From the NCBI GenBank assembly GCA_009760855.2, contig WPIO01000052.1:1829501-1893500 (forward strand): a DNA stretch of 64,000 nucleotides, read 5' to 3'. The stretch's first letter is position 1. Each line of letters begins with the position of its first letter. Below the pieces are notes generated by a model. The model was given only the letters and a program-made list of their open reading frames with translations. It had not been told where the DNA came from and searched no databases. Below, piece after piece: positions 1 through 15,689 of this stretch. The stretch is from Cristatella mucedo (lineage: Eukaryota; Bryozoa; Phylactolaemata; Cristatellidae). A program made the translations under genes and the position numbers.

Positions 1-19
1 TGTCGCACTGGTGGAAACC

Positions 20-221
20 GAGTTCTAGTTCTCCGGGTAGGGTTTAGGCTCCGGTTCGCGCTTCAGGGTGGAGAAGTATTCCCTCCGCAAGAGTGTTTAA
101 GTTGGCGTGTTTGGGGTATTCCCTCGGCACAGGTGGGAACGGATTCCTAGTTCTCCGGTTAGGGTTTAGGGTCCGGGTCGCGCTCAGTGTGGAGGAGTAT
201 TCCCTCCGCAAGAGTGTTGGT
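20..221. repeat. Tandem duplication, period about 124 bp
   Basis: 20-97 recurs at 144-221 with about 85-90% identity. The shared core contains ctagttctccgg(g/t)tagggttta and agtattccctccgcaagagt. Some telomere-like TTAGGG-type words occur inside but there is no true telomeric array. Confidence 0.85.
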
Positions 222-1689
222 GCTGTTGAGAACGTGCGAGGAGTGTGGAGATAAAGCTGAACTAGACTCGCAGCGACTTTGTGCGCTTGCGAATAAAGTT
301 CAGTAAAATCCCCAATTTGTGTGTCTCGCTTCCAATTCACGCCGCGGACTCACGACCCCCTTTAGTAACGGTAAGCAGGTCAGCGCCAGAAACGCTCGTT
401 TCGTGGCGGCCAGCTTATTGCGCCTAGGCGCGCACCGAACGACATTAGGCGATAGGCTACGCCGCTAGGGAAGCGGCAGGTCAAGCTTACTCCGCCGAGC
501 CTTCGGCGTTACAATTCTCTTCCTAGGCCCTTCACAGATGTTTATAGAGCATTTTCTAGCATAACCCACGGCAGGTCAGTCCTCAGATAACCCCAGATAA
601 CCTCAGATAACCCCAGCGACGACTCTTTATCCTGGTTTTGGAAGTGCTCATCACCGGGTTGCAATTTGTGGCGGTCTTTCGGAAATCTGTGCTGCTGTGC
701 ATGCTAAATTTCCTAATGAAAGCGCCAGTTGAGTGTCCATGCTCTGTTTTTCCGTTAGAGTCTGAACATTACTGCCTTAAGGACTACCTTCCTTTTGGGG
801 GGCTCCGCCCCTGTACACCTATTCGAGTGCATTTAAGACTAAGCGTTCCTTCCATTTTTAAGCTACTCTGTAACAAAATGTACCAGTCAGTTTTACAATG
901 AGACTCATGCAACGGATGACTCCCGAGCGCCCACGCGGCGCGGATGCGTGCAGCGGATTTCCTGCCACGTCGGCTCGCAGCACTTGGAGCGAAGGAAAAG
1001 TGTCTCGGGGGTGTTGGATTGGATAACAGGTGCGCATTTAGCTGAGACTGTAATGATGCAACGTCAATGCAGGCGCTGACAGAAGCCCGAAGTGAGCTCT
1101 AGACTTTCGACATATACAAACATAAGACCTGATCACCAAAAGATTTTTATTTAGTTTGAGAAAGGACGGAGCGACTAGAAGCCGACGAGTGGTAGTGCGA
1201 GAGCACGTGAATGGACGACGGCAGGCTAGGTTGGCTGATGCAAACGAGTTTGAGGGACCTGCAGGCCAAAGAGAGGATCTTGGTCGATTCGATGCTTCGT
1301 AGCAAGCCAGGGAAGCTCAGACAGAAGTAAGTTGATGCAGCAAGCCAAGATTGGTTGGCTAAAATTCGGAGGCCGCACTCCGCACGGTGGCTGTGCACCG
1401 ATAGTAATAATAATAAGAGCATGAGTGCTGAGCTCAGCAGCCCCGAGATGCAAGCGAGCCGTCATCGCACTCTTGGACATGGCATCAAAACTACACAGAG
1501 AACGAAGAATGTAATCGGGCTTGTACTGCCGTTCACGGGAGTTCAGCCCCCACCCACCCCCACCCCGAGACCCAACGACATTGAAAACCTCAAGCCCGGT
1601 TACAATTAAGCCATCTATTATAAGCAATATTTGTAAGCACCCTAGGGTTTGGCGGCACTGATGCTTAACTTCGTGACAGACGCAGGTCA
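222..1689. other. No supported gene
   Basis: A possible LTR-like end lies near 290-350 (gaataaagttcagt...ccaattcacg). Short gaccccagataa units occur near 577-613. Nothing else is recognised. Confidence 0.5.
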
Positions 1690-2041
1690 CCCTGTGATTC
1701 GTCCTTTATGTGCTAATGCGTACTGACACTGTGCATGCTGCCACTAACTGTACTTGCATGCTGACCCTGTGCGTGTCACCCCTAACCATGTTATTCCTCA
1801 CAATTCAATCGCGTTTCCCTTAGCACCAAATGTAAAGCGCCTAGAAAGAGATTGAGTTCCTTGAGGGCGCTTTATTAAGTGCATTATTATTGTTATTATT
1901 GTTGTTTATTGAGCATGTTACCACTAACCGTTTGATCGCGCTTTATTTTCAGCAGATGAGATCAGATTCAGATGTAAAATGCCTAGAAAGAGATTGAGCT
2001 CTCTGATGGTGCTATATCAAACATATAATTATTATTATTAC
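1690..2041 (+). mobile_element. Two successive L2-A-type 3' ends
   Basis: 1690-1905 is a typical L2-A 3' UTR ending in (ATT)n. 1906-2041 begins inside the 3' UTR (tttattgagcatgttacc...) and repeats the agagattgag(c/t)tct motif and ATT tail. This is an insertion next to, or a tail duplication of, the first. Confidence 0.8.
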
Positions 2042-3196
2042 ACTAGACGACTGAGGCCTCACTACTTCCGCTCACGTTCTGACGCCCTTCCAAATTCTCG
2101 GGTCATATGTGCGCAAGCCCCGATGCACCACCGCCGTGTGCACTGGCCACATCGACACACTGCCTGAGCCAGGAGCGGCTACGGTTCGCCCAGGGAAGAG
2201 GGAATGCAGCTCTGTCGTCAAGCGAGCATCCTAGCGAGACCTGGACTTCGCTAAGAGACACTTTCGCAAGAGCAGCGGCTAGAGCGACAATTCGCGGATA
2301 TCTCATGAGGCGATCGTTTCACCCAACCCTCACCTTCTCGGATAACGAACGTGAGCACAACGATCTCATCGTGTCCATCTCATCAGCTCGATCGATCGAT
2401 CGATCGATCGATCGACTGCTTGATTGGGCCGATCACCGGTGCCCACGTTCCCCTATTCACTGGCCATTGGCTCACATTGCTTCGAAGCTTCCAAATTTTT
2501 TTCTTAGTTTCCTGTTGGCTTTTGTCGCACACGATTACTTTGAGCATTCTATTAGCGCTGTGCATCTTTATATATCAGACGGCTCAATTGACTGCTGCGA
2601 TTACTTCTGTTAGTTTCCGGACTTGACGTGCACGAGACTGAGTGAAATTACTAGAATGCTTGGCGAGCCGTTAGAGCGTTGGCTCGCCAGTAAGAAGACG
2701 AGTAATTTGCTTGCTGATTGATGTTGCCGTATTGATCTTTATGGATGGGACCAACATTTGAAACACGCGCGGCAATTCTGCTAAATCAACGCATGAATAC
2801 TAGCCTCAAAGATTCAATTCGGATTGCGTTTGATCTGCCGCCGGGATGGATAGGTGGATAGGACTCCCTCCTTCCTTCTTGATTGCTAAGAAAGCGCTCA
2901 AGTCTTCCGATTGGCATGCCGCCATTGCAGCCGGAGGCTAATAGGGACACGAGGTCGTAAAGGCCACTATAAGAATGCTCAAGTGCTACTGTGTGTAGGT
3001 GGCACGAGTTTCTGGAGTGGTGATTTCGTCTCATTGCCTTTCGTGGGGCCGCTATTAAAATCAAGTGGCTACACTCTGCTGTCATGAAATGAATCGATTT
3101 CAGTGGTGGTTTTCAAACTGCACAACGAAGGGCCAAATCACTCGTGGGTGACTCGTAGATTTTAGGTTCACAGCTCGCTTGTCTGGCTTATAGCTT
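2042..3196. other. No supported gene
   Basis: Unique sequence plus the (TCGA)n run; reading frames are short and unlike any protein I know. Confidence 0.5.
2389..2413. repeat. (TCGA)n microsatellite
   Basis: Six consecutive units. Confidence 0.95.
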
Positions 3197-3292
3197 TTAA
3201 TAATAATAATATTAATACATTTTATAAAGCGCCCTCGGAGAACTCAATATCTTTCTAGGTGCTTTACATTTACTGCAAAGGAAGCACGAATG
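3197..3292 (-). mobile_element. L2-A 3' end
   Basis: ATT tail and AGCGCC...AGAAAGAT motif on the minus strand, truncated within 100 bp. Confidence 0.75.
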
Positions 3293-3379
3293 AATTTTTC
3301 GATTCAGTCCTTTGACATACCGTCAGGCCAACTTCGCATTTTCAAACAAAATATATTTCTGGGGTCAGTGCAGTGGAGT

Positions 3380-3485
3380 TGCTCTTTCTCACGTCCGAGG
3401 TCTTGGGTTCTGCACCAGTCAATTCTGTATTGCCCGCTGCAAGTGGGAGTGGCAGTCGATGTCGCTCTTCTGCCTGCTGTATAAA
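3380..3485 (+). mobile_element. SINE-B, strongly diverged
   Basis: ggtcttgggttctgcacc followed by the attgcccgctgcaagtggga body shared by the SINE-B family. Confidence 0.5.
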
Positions 3486-3835
3486 TGACGGCAATTTCAC
3501 CGGTGTACTTTGACTTTAGTTGTATGCATTAATGTATGCATGTGTCCGTATGCACGTGCATAGGTATGATAAGTTGCCCCTCTTAATGATATATACCATC
3601 TCGTCCTCTTGCAATACCAAGTAGTCGGTATGCGTCCTAACGCATCCAAAAGTGCTGATTGCTTGAATGTTTGGGATCACTGCGATGAAGCTTTCTCCTC
3701 GTGGCGATTCGAGCCAAGTTAGAAGGTTCCCCGCTGCGGCGTTAACCTGTTTCCCGTGCCATCAGCGGCAAAATGCAATTGATTTAGACAGGCGTGAAAG
3801 GTTATGTTCCCTCCTAGGTATAGTGTGTCCACTTT

Positions 3836-4053
3836 TAAAGATTAAAACGCATCTGTTTATTACAGCATTTGGTGAGTGTTTGTGATTCGTCCATCGTGTG
3901 CATGCACCTGCTCACACTGTGCCTGCTGGTTGCGGATGTCACCGCCAATCCATTTGGGAATGCTTTCCATACAGCATCTGTAAAGTGCCTAAAAAGAGAT
4001 TCAGCTCTCTGAGGGTGCTAAACAAATGCATTTTTATAATTATTATTATATCG
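3836..4053 (+). mobile_element. L2-A-type 3' UTR
   Basis: Contains the end of ORF2 (ttaaaacgcatctgttta), the UTR, the cctaaaaagagattcagctc motif and an ATT-rich tail. It is a variant shared with the 17.95-kb copy. Confidence 0.8.
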
Positions 4054-4696
4054 CCTTATATATATATATATACATACTTATATATATACACGCACGATAA
4101 GGCACGACGACGACTTTCGCACCGCTGTAGCACGCACATGAAACCACGTTCGGAAGACATTGACACGAAAACTTCGGGAACTCGTGATTCGGTAATAAGC
4201 TGGGTAACTAAGTGGGTAATGGAGCCATAAGGTCTTCCGCTGGAGGACTTTTGAATAGCAAAAGACGAGCCTGACCAATGTGTCTCTATCATATAAACTA
4301 CTGCTGCAGGGCACTTTCGTTAGGGTCATGCGACATCGACAACGCTCACACCTACAGATTATCACGAGGGCGCTGCCAGCACTGGCGAGTAGAGTCAATC
4401 GTTGGCGACACTACTGGTAGCTAATATATTATTGTAAGATTCGGGAAAACTCGCGAAAGCAAGCAACAGCGGTAGCGGTTAAAGGAGATCAGAACGCAGA
4501 CCGTAGCGATAACGATGCAAATCCCATGTACTCGGTATAAGCTCGGCATTACTTCGGTCGCTTTCAGTCGCAATTGAATTTCTATACTATACTGTCCGGA
4601 GGCCTTCGAGCTTCGCTTTTCGGCAGGTCGCTGCTAACGCCATTCGCCGTACGCCTCAGTTCATGCAGCATTCGCTCTCTTCGATCAGCCATAGCT

Positions 4697-4845
<149 letters not shown>

Positions 4846-5489
4846 AGACGAACGTCTGGCCGACGCCACGATGCAATGTGGGCTCTCATTCACGTTCGCA
4901 CGAGCCCCAGTGGCAACTGCCGCCTGAGAATGGTTTCCGACGCCGGCGATCATTGCAGTCCAGCGACGGTGCATGGAGAGTCAGCTCGGCGCTGCCGCCG
5001 TCTCCACCCCGCGTCCGCTCCCACAAAGGAGCTGTCGGTGGATGTGGTCGCAAACGGGCAATCAAGATGTAAGGAAGAAGGGGCGGTCGGTGTTTCACGT
5101 CAGTCGTTCAATGTCTTATTATCTGCAAAAACTGGCCCGTTGTTGACATACCTGTAACTAGGGGTTCGACAAAGGACTACGGGGACAGGCCCGACAATGG
5201 ATGCCGATAGGCACACAGCAGCCGCCAGACCTCGAACGTGTAAACGTAAGACGCCGCCTGTCTTCTGCTTTTTCCGATCTCCCCTGGTCTCCACTCATCG
5301 CCCCCAGTCGCGCCAGCGAGTACGAGCTGGCCGCAGTGAACGGTCGACGTTAGCTGTCCATACAATCTATCCATTTCGACCCGCCAAAGTAAATCTTAGC
5401 TAACCGCCGAGCTTATCTACGCCGGTCTGCGGCTGTTGCCCACGCCGACTTAAGCCCAACTCTCTGCATTCTCCTATCCTCATTCTTCC

Positions 5490-5492
<3 letters not shown>

Positions 5493-5581
<89 letters not shown>

Positions 5582-5715
5582 TGCTCTCTCCCCTCTCTCT
5601 TTCCCTCGCTCTCTCCTCTCCTCTCTCTCTCTCTCTCGCTCTCTCTCTCTCTCTATTTATTTCTCTGTCTCCCTCTCCCTCTCTCCTCTCTCTCTCTCCT
5701 CTCTCTCCCTCTCTT
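5493..5715. repeat. (CT)n microsatellite and CT-rich tract
   Basis: Pure CT to 5578, then 140 bp of interrupted CT/CCT. With the GA tract at 4.7 kb it forms an inverted pair about 650 bp apart. Confidence 0.97.
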
Positions 5716-6394
5716 TAGGTTCTCGCGGTGTGCCTCCGGATGGCAACGGGTGTGACAGTTGTCTCGTCGGAGCTGAGGACTTTTGGGCGACTGTCCGAGG
5801 CAGGCGATCGTGTTGTTTTTGCTTTTGGGTAGGGGAAGCGAAAGAGCTAGCGCACATCCGACCACTTATCTCGCCGCAGCTCGAGCCATAGCTTATCGAG
5901 TTGAAGCAGCTGTCGCTCGTTGCCCTTATCTCGCTCGGGGCCTGCTAGCCGGCCACAGGCAGCCGAAGAGCCGAGCTATCGCGGCGGCCCATCGTCGCTA
6001 CTTGCTCTGCTGTCGATGCATATACATCAAGCAGATTCTATAGAACGCTTCGCGCTCACGTCAGCTACCTCCGGTAGAGCTAACTCGGCTGAACCACGGG
6101 ACTGCCGCTACGGTTCGCGGCACGCCATAGCAGTGCCGAACAACGGTATCCAGTGCAGCCAGACTCGGACCGAGAGAATCATTGGTGATCGATTCGTCAC
6201 CAACTCGGGATTTCGCGAGCTAACAACTTCCCAGAAAGCACAAAGCGAGGCCGCAAAGGTCAGCGCTATGCACCCATCCGCTGCATCGTAGGGTAGCTCA
6301 TGGCGGCAGCCTGTGCACATGCAAATCGTTACCCCTCACCCCCATCTCGGGGAAGGGTTGGCTCGAACGCCTGCCCACGCACGCACGCAAACAA

Positions 6395-6543
6395 TATATA
6401 AAAATTTAATTCATTTATATAGCAACCTAAGATAACTTAATCTCTATTCATGCCCTTCACACATGACACAGGGCTCAAGCCCACGACCTCGACCAGGCCT
6501 CGGTCGGGGCGAACACCTTAACCACTGGGCCAAACCAGCTCAC
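6395..6543 (-). mobile_element. SINE-A (tRNA head, L2-A-like tail)
   Basis: On the minus strand: gctggtttggcccagtggtt (A-box region), ggtcgtgggcttgagcc (B-box region), then a tail like the L2-A 3' end and a short AT-rich end. Confidence 0.85.
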
Positions 6544-8057
6544 ACTCGCGCGAGAGCTCGCTCAAGGCGGCTCGATTATGCTGGCAAGCCATCAAATTAT
6601 ACCGAGTGTCCTCGCCTAAGCTGACCTCAAAAATCCGAGCCAGCGGACCTACCTCTTCTCTCACCCCTCCACCCAGCACGTGCCAAAACCGCAGCCGGCC
6701 GGCGCCAGCCGAGTCCAAAGGCCCCCCTGCCACGCAATGCCTGATACGCCGAACGCCTCTCGAGGCGCGATGCCCTTGGCTAGCGACGGCCACCCACCCA
6801 CCCACGCCGTCAGTAGGAGCCTGTGCGTCGGCGGTGAAGTCAAACAAAAGCAAAGGCAGTAAGTAGCGCCATGCCGCTGACGGAAAGCTCGCGCGCCAAC
6901 TGCACGGGCTACGCGAGTCGGGCCACGCGGGGTCGGATAGCAATCGGGGTAGGGGATGCCTGTCCAAACGGGCATCGAATGTGGAGTGGGGGGCGTCCTC
7001 CTCGAGCTCAATGCCAGCTGAACAACGCGACTGCGGCTTCGCTTGCGTTCAATTACGCACCTGGCGCCACAATAGATGGCGTGGAGTTGCGGACAACAAT
7101 CCGAAGGAGCAGCCAGCACCTCCTCTCGAATCAACAGCTCCCGGCGGCCGCGCCAGCCGCTGCCTCTCGGCTCTGATTGGACCTGGATCCCCGGTCAACA
7201 GCGCCGAAGTTGACACACTCAAGAGCGGCGGCTGCCTGGGCGGATGTGGAGCGCCACGCCTCCGCGAAAGTAGCCCGCCCACATATCGCAGCCCCTCATT
7301 TCTAGAGGCAGCGGCCACCTGGTATTAACGAATGCGTTCGCTCCGCCGTAACGACAGGCACCGCTCTGAGCGAACAGCTAGCAGTCGCTCTATTCGGCTG
7401 CAGCCGGTAAGGGGCGCCGCCATACCGAATTCCTGGGCAGCACTACAGTCTTACAGCGAGTAGGGGTGCAGCAGCTGCTCAGATACCCATCGACAAAAGA
7501 CGGACCGAGGATAGTCGACGGAGAGAAAGGTCAAGGTCATTCGGCTCTCAAGGGCCGTACATGGCGATATACGTCGATGCATACACGGTTGAATATGGCA
7601 TGTATACATGGCTTAACCAATAGCCGTCGTCGGTACGATGCCGGCCAAGCCCTGGGCTATCAGAGCGAACAACGAGTGATACTGTGTGACAAAACTAACG
7701 GGGCAAGCTGCATTCACTTCTGCAAGCTCATATCTGGACCTGTGGCGCTGCAACGGAGCAGCAATTTGAACTGGCATCCGCGAGGCGACGGATGGCGAAT
7801 CTGTAAGTGTTCGATGAGTCATCGGAGGCTCCTACGGCCGCCGGACTCTTCTTGCATTAGGCTCGTCATTGATGCTCCTCCGCTCGGCAAGTGACTCCGC
7901 TCATACACAGCTTGGCTGTGTGAATCCAACGTGCCCCACGCCCTCCATCAGTACAATGCTGCTCGCTCGCCGAGCTCGAGGTCTTGTACTTCCTGCTTTG
8001 GTCACTGGCAATGGAACGCCCTAAGCCTTCGCCCAGAAAGTAAGGGCTCGCTCTTCA

Positions 8058-8190
8058 CGACCTAGGTAGTGAGTTCAATTCCTGCAGTAGGCGATTCTTT
8101 ATTGACCGCTGCGAGCGGTGGCGATAGCCCTCAATGCTCTTCTGCCCCGCTATACAAATGAGGCTGTTCAATCAACAAGCTTTTATTTTT
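8058..8190 (+). mobile_element. SINE-B
   Basis: gagttcaattcctgcagtag B-box region, then the gctgcgagcggtggcgatag body and the gaggctgttcaatca end. Confidence 0.75.
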
Positions 8191-8465
8191 TAGCAATGCA
8201 TATAGATCTGGCCACAATCAGCCAAACCACGCTAAGCTTTCTAGACGTGCAGCAGAGAGCTATCTACGCCAAGGCAGGACGTGAAAATGCCTGGAATAAC
8301 ACGGTGGCTGTATTAACCTTGGCGACATGAGTATGGATTTTGCATCTTGCTATTAGTTAAAGATAAAGTTAGCTGAATGCACAGCCACATTATAGGCAGA
8401 GACGATCAAAGGGAATTTCTCCTGTTTGAAACTCTTCAGGTTCTCGCATGCCGGCACACTGGGTT

Positions 8466-8605
8466 GTTTTTCGTGAGCTTGATCCCGAGGTTGTGGGTTC
8501 AAATCCTGCGGCTGGCGATCCTTTACTGTCTCTGCAAGCGATGGCGGTAGCCGTAAAGGCTTTCCTGTCGCTATACAAAAAGGCCGTTAAATCAGCTAGT
8601 GGGAC
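8466..8605 (+). mobile_element. SINE-B
   Basis: gtgggttcaaatcctgcgg B-box region and the whole body to gccgttaaatcagcta. Confidence 0.87.
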
Positions 8606-9069
8606 GAGCTAGTCAACAGTGAATGGTAACGATCTGCCGTTGTGCACGGGCGTCGCCTGCACCGGAGCTGCGTCCTCCTTGGACCAACACGCCCACGAGC
8701 CTTCGCCAGGTGACTCCTCGCACCCTATGCCAGGATTCCTCGAATCCTACCTGAAGCTCAGTCGGCAAAATCCTCCAGGCTCAGGAGACCCGGGGGCTCT
8801 TTCTCTGGCATTGCAAGCAAACCCGGCAATCTCCGTAACCGTTTCGGCAAATCTGACATACTCAAGCCGCCACGCACTTTCCGTCAACCTGGAGCATAGC
8901 TACAACGGGCCGGAACTTGCACGATAGCGCGAAACATAGGAAGGCTGAATGGGCATGTCGGGCGGCTAAGCCACAAGATACAACCCTTCGGGTCAGATCA
9001 AGAGAGACGCCAGGGCCCACTAACCGATATAGAAACGTTAGCAAATGGTTATGATCTAATCTATCTTAG
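8606..9069. other. No supported gene
   Basis: A 102-codon plus-strand frame (8619-8927) has no recognisable product. Confidence 0.45.
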
Positions 9070-10150
9070 GCGGCATAAAAATGTAATTTAATATAATGTA
9101 TCTCCGTCTGTAACTCCACAAAGTCATAAAGACCATGTGGGTGTTACGCAGGAGAGTTTTGTATAGCGCACTCACAGCCTAAGCGGCTTTTGGTACGCAT
9201 TCGGTACCCAACAGACTTCGTCTCACGCAACAAAGAGAAAGTGGGAAGCATAGCAGAGTCAGGAGAGCAGTTGAGGTAGTGAGTAGCATAGAAGTAGCAG
9301 CTCAGGACCGCTGAAAAGGATGAGCCATAGTCGGCAGTAGGTGAGTAGTGGCCGTTGCGTAAGAAATTGTGGAAGCGAGTTCCACAGTCTAGGACCTGCA
9401 GAGCTAAAGCTTCTATCGCCAACGGTCTTTAAGCGGAGGAATGGGACAGCTAATTTATTGTCCACACAGGACCTAAGGGCGCGAACAGGCTGAAACTGAT
9501 GCAGCAGTTCAGCTAGGTACGAAGGAGCCAAGCCGTGGCGGGCCTTGTGGGTCAGCGTAAGAACTTTGCTCTGTATCTGTTGCTCAACCGGCATCCATCC
9601 TCCCTCTTTTAGCAAAGGAGACACGTGCTCAAACCGCTGGGACTTGAAGACTAGCCTTGCAGCAATATTCATAGTCCGATGCAGAGGCGTAATAGCATTC
9701 TTTGGCAGCCCAGCCAAAAGGGAATTACAATAATCAAGCCGAGACAGAACTAAGGAGCTAGTTGAGTTTTTCACAAGCCACTGTGGGAGACAGCTCCTAA
9801 TCTTGGATAGGGATCGGATGTGATGGCTAACTGTAGAAGCAGACTTCTGAATGAAGCCTTTTGAAATTGAGGCAGCTGTCGAAAACGACACCTAAATTTC
9901 GAGCACGTGGTGATAGTCGCACAATAGCATCACTTATTAGAAGAGCAAAGCCTTGTAATCCAGCCACACGCTTTGGGTGTCCTATGAGCAGCAGTTTGGT
10001 TGAATCATCATTTAATTTCAGGCAGTTTTCCGACATCCAGAATCGAATATCGGCAAGGCAAGCATTCAGTTTTTTAGTTGCCGCAGCAGATTTTGACGGC
10101 TTGAATGACAAATACAAAAATAAGTCCAATGCATGTAATAGTCGTTCAGC
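9070..10150 (-). mobile_element. L2-B retrotransposon 3' half
   Basis: Minus-strand frames 10129-9827 and 9891-9259 encode the RT thumb and C-terminal domain ([52 protein letters not shown]). They are shifted against each other near 9850-9890. The 3' end lies at the tacatta-like repeat near 9080. Confidence 0.9.
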
Positions 10151-11198
10151 TTCGGCTTAAGCTTCGAAAAGAGTTGTTTGCTGCGGTTGGTGCCGGACAA
10201 CGGGTGCTATTGCAGGTAGCCAACAGATGCCGGACAACTGCGGCCCTTTGTCGAATAGTCCGTGCTATGCTAGTGGACGCGGACTTGTTACATCAAAGTA
10301 CGAGCGCTCCCTAAAGCTGCCGCGCTCAGCCGCCATCGGCAAACGAACGTGCCTGCATCGAAGCTGCAGCAGCAGCTCGCGATGCGACTCGCCAGCTTCG
10401 AGGCTCCGCAGACAGACTGTGTCTGAGCCTAGTGCGACTGCGAGAGGCTCAGACTCTGCTCGAGTTCGGTGGCATCCTGGACGGAAGTCAATAGCGAATC
10501 CACGCGCACGCGAGACGAAACTTGGTAATTACTTCTGCTGGAAATCGGCCGAGCTCTCCTCGTCCAGGTTGGCGGGCAGACGCTCTATCGCAAGCTTGCT
10601 TAAACGTGCAGACACACGAATGCCAGCCCTAGCGAGAAGCACGCGGGCACACGGGCGTCTAGTCATCCAGTACAGTTCGTCGTGTGATCAGCGTGCAATG
10701 AAAGCCACGACGAACTCTCGGCATCCCCAGTCGACCCTGGAGAGGCGAGGACGCGAATAGCACGCGACAGCTCAGGACGGACGCGCACTCAATTCTGTCA
10801 CAGCAAATCCTTACACTGGGCTCACTATTCGGCCAAAAGCGTGCGGTTGTTACGTAAGCTGTGCACGGCCAGCTGCGCGAGTCCGCATATTTGAATACGG
10901 CCACCAAGAGCGAAAGCAGTCAACCTTAACCTTTCCCGGCAGGAAAGTTTACTTAAACGAGGGGAATTAATAAAATTACAACTTGCCCGCAGCCGCTCAC
11001 CTCCGGACGGCTCCAGGCCACGGTCCTCGCAAGTTCACTTGGTGGCCAGCTCTGCACGATAGCGACTGCTGTCGGCTACTGGAGCTCTCCACACTTTCAC
11101 TTTCACTTTCTACACTTTCACAGTGCCAGGCAGCCGCTTCGAGTGCGAGCCAAGCAAGTAATTGATCGCATTCGCCGCCGGCGAGTGTGCTCGCGCCG

Positions 11199-11220
11199 CC
11201 GCCGCCGCCGCCGCCGCCTC
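11199..11220. repeat. (GCC)n run
   Basis: About seven GCC units. Confidence 0.9.
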
Positions 11221-11221
11221 C

Positions 11222-11275
11222 GAGGGAAAGATATTGAGCTCTCTGAGGGTGCTATATCAAGGGCGTTATTGTCAT
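11222..11275 (+). mobile_element. L2-A-type 3' tip
   Basis: Short match to the terminal motif (gaaagatattgagctctctg...gggtgctatatca). Confidence 0.5.
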
Positions 11276-11424
11276 TAGCTCCCCACGAACCCACGCGGCC
11301 GTTACGTTGGAGAGTTGCACTATTACACGCTGAAAGCTTACACGGGATTTCTTTGCGCACAAGGCAGCCAACAGACTTATTTTCACGCAGCAATGAGTAC
11401 GAGATAATGGGAGTCAGTGCTCGC

Positions 11425-11555
11425 TCTCCACGAACGAGGTCGTGGCTTCGAATCCTGCAGTAGGCGATCCTGCATTGCCAACTGCAAGCGGTGGTGAAAG
11501 CCGTTAAGGCTCCTCTAACGCCATAAAATGAGGCTGTTAAATCAGCTAATATTAT
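11425..11555 (+). mobile_element. SINE-B
   Basis: cgtggcttcgaatcctgcag, body with gcaagcggtggtgaaagccg, end ggctgttaaatcagcta. Confidence 0.87.
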
Positions 11556-12274
11556 ATTATTAAGTAGCACAGAGAAAGCCGCTCAGGACAGGAGGAGCCA
11601 TTATCGGCAGCAGGAAAGCAGATGCCGTCATTAAGTAGGAGACGTTGACTCGAGTTTCACAGTAGAAAAACCAGCACATTTTGTCACCAACCTATTTTAC
11701 CTTGAATAAAATGAGCCGGCATCTAATTGATTTGTCTGAGAGAAACTGAGGGCACGAAGTGGCCGAAGCCGGTGCACTAGTTCCATTTGACGCGGAGAAG
11801 CCTCCGCCTCGGTGCAGCCTGCGCGTGTCAAGGTCATTGAGAACCGAACGGGACGAATAACTAAGTCAGCTGCGATGAACGCCGCACGAAAATGAAGCGA
11901 AACAAAAATCCTGCAAAAAAGGCTCCGCGTATTATCCTTGCTATGCGACGAGGACTCGCGGCTGCGACCCACCGAAATAAGCCGACCCTTTTAAGATGGA
12001 CGCGTTAGCTTTTAAGGAGAAAAAGTACTCACCCTGTCCGCGGCAGTAAACCCTCCGGCGGCAGCCTTGGCAGTACGGTGCCGTCGTGCGGCAGACGCTG
12101 GAGCTCGGCACACGGCGGCATTTTTCGGTCGGGCGGCGGCCAAGCTGTAACGCCGGTAAGAGGGGCGCTTGAATGAGGGCGGGGCGCCTGACGTTCGGCC
12201 GCTCAATCCTCCCGGCATGCCGTCTCTGGCGCAAATGGTGCCGCGTGATGCAAAGGCACGGCGGGCTCGACTCC

Positions 12275-12608
12275 TGCGCTACTGGCACTCACTTCCGACT
12301 TGTGTGACGACATCTTCTGACTTGTCCACATTTAAAAAGAAACTAATAATGCCTCTATTTATCGCGGCATTAAGTGGGTACTAGTGCTTCGTCCTTTATG
12401 CCCGCTGCCACTGTGCACGCTCCCACCAGCCAAGCATGCACGCTGACCCTTTGCATGTCACCCCCTAACCATGTTATTCTTGTTGTTTATTGCGCATGCT
12501 ACCACTAACCTTTCGATCGTGCTTCCAATGCAGCAAATGTGAAGTGCCTAGAGAGAAAGATTGAGTTCTCTGATGGCGCAAAATCAAATCCATTATTATT
12601 ATTGTTAT
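12275..12608 (+). mobile_element. L2-A-type 3' end
   Basis: Final ORF2 codons (acatttaaaaagaaacta), 3' UTR with internal change, terminal motif and (ATT)n. Confidence 0.8.
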
Positions 12609-12859
12609 TATATTTAACCAGGCACTCCAGCTGCGGGATTTTGTCACGTTCACTGTGGAGTTCGGTCTATTTGAAGTGTTTCTTTGCTCGTCGGCTTTTT
12701 CCGCGAAGCTCGTACACGCACCACGCAGGGGCGCGCAGAGTTCAGCACGAATACCCGGAACGGAAAACCTTCTCTTCGTCTCTTTATGCTGACGCACCTG
12801 AGCTCGCACGAGCGTCTTTCCCCACGTGTTTGCCCTCCAGTGGCTAAATATGCCACCCT

Positions 12860-12985
12860 GGTTAGGCTCAGGTGTAAGGTAAGAGCCCATAGACCGAGGT
12901 CGTGGGCTCGAGCCCTGCGGCATACATGTGAAACGCCTGGATATTGATTGAGCTCTCTTAGCGCGCAATAGTGATGAATTTATTA
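12860..12985 (+). mobile_element. SINE-A, diverged head
   Basis: gaggtcgtgggctcgagccc B-box region followed by the cgcctggatattgattgagc tail. Confidence 0.75.
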
Positions 12986-13024
12986 TTCTGTGATATATAT
13001 ACACACACATATATACACACTGCT

Positions 13025-15689
<2,665 letters not shown>

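Larger units (their letters stand above)
10151..12274. other. No supported gene
   Basis: GC-rich unique sequence with a GCC run, a SINE-B and a short L2-A tip. Frames such as 10227-10760 are not recognised. Confidence 0.45.

Noticed and set aside
6518-7328. Overlapping frames up to 157 codons as genes
   Set aside because: Frames on both strands overlap fully, have no recognisable domain, and lie in GC-rich DNA where stop codons are rare.
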